Source: an uncultured Vampirovibrio sp. (GTDB lineage Bacteria; Cyanobacteriota; Vampirovibrionia; Gastranaerophilales; Gastranaerophilaceae). From it: 9,882 nt of DNA. The DNA is taken from positions 1-9,882 of the forward strand of contig CAJTWU010000042.1 in the NCBI GenBank assembly GCA_910579975.1. Direction: 5' to 3'. Positions 7,648 to 9,882 of the stretch are shown here, piece by piece. Numbering within the stretch: position 1 is the first letter of the stretch; each line of letters opens with the position of its first letter. The notes under the pieces were generated by a model that saw only the letters and a program-made list of their open reading frames with translations, searched no databases and was not told the origin of the DNA. The position numbers and the translations under genes are program-made.

Positions 7648-7655
7648 ATACCAAT

Positions 7656-9335
7656 ATGGGTATGGCAGCATCTCAAGCCAGATACTTAGCTCTGGTTGCA
7701 AGAAAATCAAATTGTGAATATGAAGGGCAGCAGATTAACCAGGCCCGTACAGTGTTGTCAAATCAAAGTGCAAATCTTTTCAATCAAATGTTGGGTCTAA
7801 AGGTTCCTGTTCCTCCAAGCACGTCGGATTTTACAAAAAATATCTACACATACAAAGATGGTCTTGGCAAAGAAACGAAACTTGAAAATTGGCAACAATT
7901 GTCATCTGCTGATCCTGATTATAACTATGTTGTAACCAGAAGCTATACAACTAAGCGTTATACAGGTTCAATTAAGAAGATGAATGATCCTCAAGTTCAG
8001 TTTAGTGATGGTGTAAGCTCAAAGGCTGATATTGAAGCTGCAGAAAATGCAGTAAGAGCTGCTAATGAAGCTTATCAAGCAGCTTTAAAAGCTCAAGAGG
8101 ATGCCAAAGCTAATCTTGATGATATTCAAACTCAAATAAATTCAATAAAAGCAGAGAGAGCAAAGCTTGCAAACTATGCTTCAGAGCAGACCGGTATTAC
8201 GAAATGTACATATGATGGTGGTGATGCAACTACTCCTAAGGATGAATACACTGTAACGGATGCTTCAGGAAGCAAAACATATAAGGCTTTTTCAACTTTC
8301 AATCCAACAGAACAAGAAGCAATCAAAACTGCTTTAGACGATTTAATAAAAAGCGGTGCTATTAGTGAAGGTGAATTAGCTGGTTTATATTTTGATTATG
8401 ATGGTACAAATTATAGTTTTGCTAAAGGTACAGAGCTCAATGCTTTAGCTTTAGAAAGTGGTAAATCTGAAGCGGGTAAATTTAACGGTACATTAAATGT
8501 TTATGACAAGGCAAATATAGATGTAAAATTAGCAGATTATAATACTCAACTAACATCTTTAACTCCTTTATTAAATCTTGCTCAAAGCGGCTATGACACA
8601 GCTCAAACCTCTGCAGAGTCTGCAAAAATAGAATATGATGAAGCTCTTAAAGCTTATGGAGAATTAAAGCACCCTACATATATTGGTAACAGTGATTTAA
8701 TCCCTCTTGCCGAATTAGACAAAGACCAGTTAGCCGAACTTCAACAGGTTGTTGCTGATATGAAAGAACAGGGTATTGAATCAAAAATATTAGACTGCTT
8801 TGAATATGATGAAAATGGAAAAATTACCTCATATAAAGGCGGTATTTATTCATTCAAAATGAACGGTGTAGCTTATTATACAAGTTATGCTGATTTAGAA
8901 GCTTCATATAATAGTGGTACAGGTCCTAACAATATTGACGGACAAACAAAACTTCCATATTATAATGCAAGTTATATTGATACAAAAATAGAAGAAACTG
9001 AAAAAGCACTTGTTGAAACAGATGGCAATGGCCGTTTTACAAGTATCAGATTTGAAGATGACTCAATAGTTTATACCTTGAATATGGGTACAGAAACAGA
9101 TGATGTTGCTTATCAGGATGCAATGAACCAATATTATTATGATAACGCCGTTTATGACAAAATGATACGCGATATCAACGCAAAAACATCAATAATTCAA
9201 CAGGAAGACCAGCAGCTAGAATTAAGGTTAAAACAATTAGATACAGAACAAAGTGCTCTATCTACCGAAATGGAAGCAGTGAAGAAAGTTGTCGATGATA
9301 ACGTAGAATCTTCATTCAAGACATTCGGGGGGTAA
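7656..9335 (+). CDS. Coiled-coil protein with GMAASQAR N-terminus, function unknown
   Basis: This 559-residue protein has no signal peptide and no membrane helix. The N-terminal helix (about 1-48) begins MGMAASQARYLALVARKSN and ends in LFNQMLGLKVPVPPS. I associate this opening with a family present in many copies in Gastranaerophilales genomes and annotated only as hypothetical. Residues about 122-176 and 286-337 are Ala-, Glu- and Lys-rich helices that probably pair as a coiled-coil hairpin, with a Gly/Asp/Tyr-rich region (177-285) between them. A mixed Tyr-rich region follows (about 338-480, including GGIYSFKMNGVAYYTS). The end is a long amphipathic helix (about 483-557; EMEAVKKVVDDNVESSFKTF). 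Helical termini around a variable middle recall exported filament proteins such as flagellins or needle-complex proteins, but that is only an analogy. It has its own promoter and ribosome site. It probably shares a transcript with the Gly-rich gene downstream. Confidence 0.9.
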   Translation: MGMAASQARYLALVARKSNCEYEGQQINQARTVLSNQSANLFNQMLGLKVPVPPSTSDFTKNIYTYKDGLGKETKLENWQQLSSADPDYNYVVTRSYTTKRYTGSIKKMNDPQVQFSDGVSSKADIEAAENAVRAANEAYQAALKAQEDAKANLDDIQTQINSIKAERAKLANYASEQTGITKCTYDGGDATTPKDEYTVTDASGSKTYKAFSTFNPTEQEAIKTALDDLIKSGAISEGELAGLYFDYDGTNYSFAKGTELNALALESGKSEAGKFNGTLNVYDKANIDVKLADYNTQLTSLTPLLNLAQSGYDTAQTSAESAKIEYDEALKAYGELKHPTYIGNSDLIPLAELDKDQLAELQQVVADMKEQGIESKILDCFEYDENGKITSYKGGIYSFKMNGVAYYTSYADLEASYNSGTGPNNIDGQTKLPYYNASYIDTKIEETEKALVETDGNGRFTSIRFEDDSIVYTLNMGTETDDVAYQDAMNQYYYDNAVYDKMIRDINAKTSIIQQEDQQLELRLKQLDTEQSALSTEMEAVKKVVDDNVESSFKTFGG

Positions 9336-9385
9336 ATAATTTAGGTTAGAATAAAATCTACAAGCGGGTTGATACCTCACCCCGT

Positions 9386-9405
9386 CCCTCTCCTCAAGGA
9401 GAGGG
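9386..9405 (+). repeat. GC-rich hairpin between the last two genes
   Basis: A perfect inverted repeat, CCCTCTCC (9386-9393) and GGAGAGGG (9398-9405), is separated by TCAA, of which T and A can also pair. It lies within a C/G-rich block (about 9376-9407) that stands out from the AT-rich surroundings. No T-run follows on either strand, so it is not a standard intrinsic terminator. Similar CCTCACCCC...CCCTCTCC...GGAGAGGG units occur as dispersed intergenic repeats in various bacteria (from memory). The right arm also contains the only Shine-Dalgarno-like bases upstream of the next gene. Confidence 0.8.
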
Positions 9406-9418
9406 GGAAAGACACAAA

Positions 9419-9882
9419 ATGGCTTATAAAAATGATGGATACTTAGTAATAGCAAACAGATACGGCTCCGCTTCGGGAGACGCTAAAGCTATGTTGTATG
9501 AAACCTATGATAGATTGAGAGACTTGACTGTTTCAGGCTCTGCTTCCTCAGGTACAGGTTTTGAAGCAGCTGGAGGGTTTTTGTATCAGTTAGCAAGTTT
9601 ATTTGCGCCGTCAGCATTTATGACTACTCTTGGCGGTACTACTGCTATGAATATTCCAGGAACTTCATACTGGTCACAATATACAGGCGGTAATGGCGGA
9701 TTAACAGGAAATTATTCATCATTTGGTGTAAATAGTCTTGGACATTATTCAGGTTTTCCAAGTGGTTATGCTTCAAGACTAAGCGGTTATACAACTGGTG
9801 GTGCAGCCGGTTTAGGCGGTAATCTATTATATGGTTACGGTTCATCAAGATTTCCTTGGCCTGCCAAATCAGCGCCTGGTCG
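9419..9882 (+). CDS. Gly/Ser/Tyr-rich protein of unknown function, 3' end missing
   Basis: The frame is open from ATG 9419 to the window edge: 154 full codons and two extra bases. I do not recognise it. Residues 1-36 (MAYKNDGYLVIANRYGSASG onward, then AKAMLYETYDRLRDLTV) look like a short folded or helical start. A moderately hydrophobic Gly/Ala stretch (about 49-75) follows. From about 76 it is low complexity, dominated by Gly, Ser, Tyr, Thr and Leu, with recurring Y-x-G/S-G units (YTGGNGG, HYSGFPSGY, LSGYTTGG, LYGYGSS). There is no typical signal peptide. Such composition suits an extended, structural or surface protein, which is inference. The ribosome site is weak: G-rich bases at 9401-9407 lie 11 or more bases from the ATG and overlap the hairpin. 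It probably belongs with the 559-residue gene 83 bp upstream. Confidence 0.75.
   Translation, partial: MAYKNDGYLVIANRYGSASGDAKAMLYETYDRLRDLTVSGSASSGTGFEAAGGFLYQLASLFAPSAFMTTLGGTTAMNIPGTSYWSQYTGGNGGLTGNYSSFGVNSLGHYSGFPSGYASRLSGYTTGGAAGLGGNLLYGYGSSRFPWPAKSAPG

Noticed and set aside
7464..7655. A riboswitch (e.g. TPP) in front of dxs
   Set aside because: The minus-strand leader after the TATAAT box is only about 15-20 bases, and no conserved riboswitch core is seen on either strand.
9386..9405. Hairpin as an intrinsic terminator after the 559-residue gene
   Set aside because: The stem is followed by GGGGAAAG on plus and by no T-run on minus, so the U-tract needed for intrinsic termination is missing.
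9645..9848. Minus-strand 67-codon open frame
   Set aside because: It is antisense to the Gly-rich gene, its His/Asn/Leu-rich composition mirrors the repetitive Gly/Tyr/Ser codons, and it has no support as a protein.
1..9882. Prophage, transposon or CRISPR-type defence island
   Set aside because: No transposase, integrase, direct terminal repeats, spaced repeats or recognised defence domains were found; the identified genes are housekeeping or lineage-type genes.

Overview
The window is AT-rich, gene-dense bacterial DNA with short intergenic gaps and several overlapping genes. The best guess at its source is a non-photosynthetic relative of the cyanobacteria (Melainabacteria / Gastranaerophilales type, often found in gut metagenomes). 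This is inferred from remembered protein families: the gene at the left edge resembles a short DprA/SLOG-fold protein widespread in cyanobacteria, and the 559-residue protein near the right edge opens with an N-terminal motif (GMAASQARYL) that I associate with Gastranaerophilales. No rRNA, tRNA, CRISPR array, transposase or phage gene is visible.

Left third (1-3579). A 5'-truncated SLOG/DprA-like nucleotide-binding protein is followed 11 bp later by a helical-repeat (HEAT-like) protein, probably in one operon. A 93-residue gene on the opposite strand, with a possible STAS-like core, meets it tail to tail with a 4 bp overlap. Its divergent neighbour begins a two-gene unit: a membrane-anchored TPR protein and, overlapping it by 8 bp and starting at TTG, a six-helix membrane protein resembling DUF4013.

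Middle (3548-7463, minus strand). An apparent operon has dxs first (DXP synthase, first step of the MEP isoprenoid pathway) and priA second (primosomal helicase, replication restart), overlapping by 26 bp. The dxs gene encodes a short, divergent form whose second TPP-binding loop differs from the canonical one. The 3' end of priA overlaps the 3' end of the convergent membrane-protein gene by 32 bp, so no separate terminator lies between them.

Right third (7464-9882). A 192 bp divergent control region carries good -10 boxes and Shine-Dalgarno sites on both strands. To the right, a 559-residue protein has helical ends, an Ala-rich coiled-coil middle and no signal peptide. It is followed by a GC-rich hairpin and then by an open-ended gene for a Gly/Ser/Tyr-rich protein (at least 154 residues). 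These last two genes are the most likely place for an undescribed function, perhaps a secreted or surface structure, but that is inference. There is no gene-free stretch longer than 300 bp.
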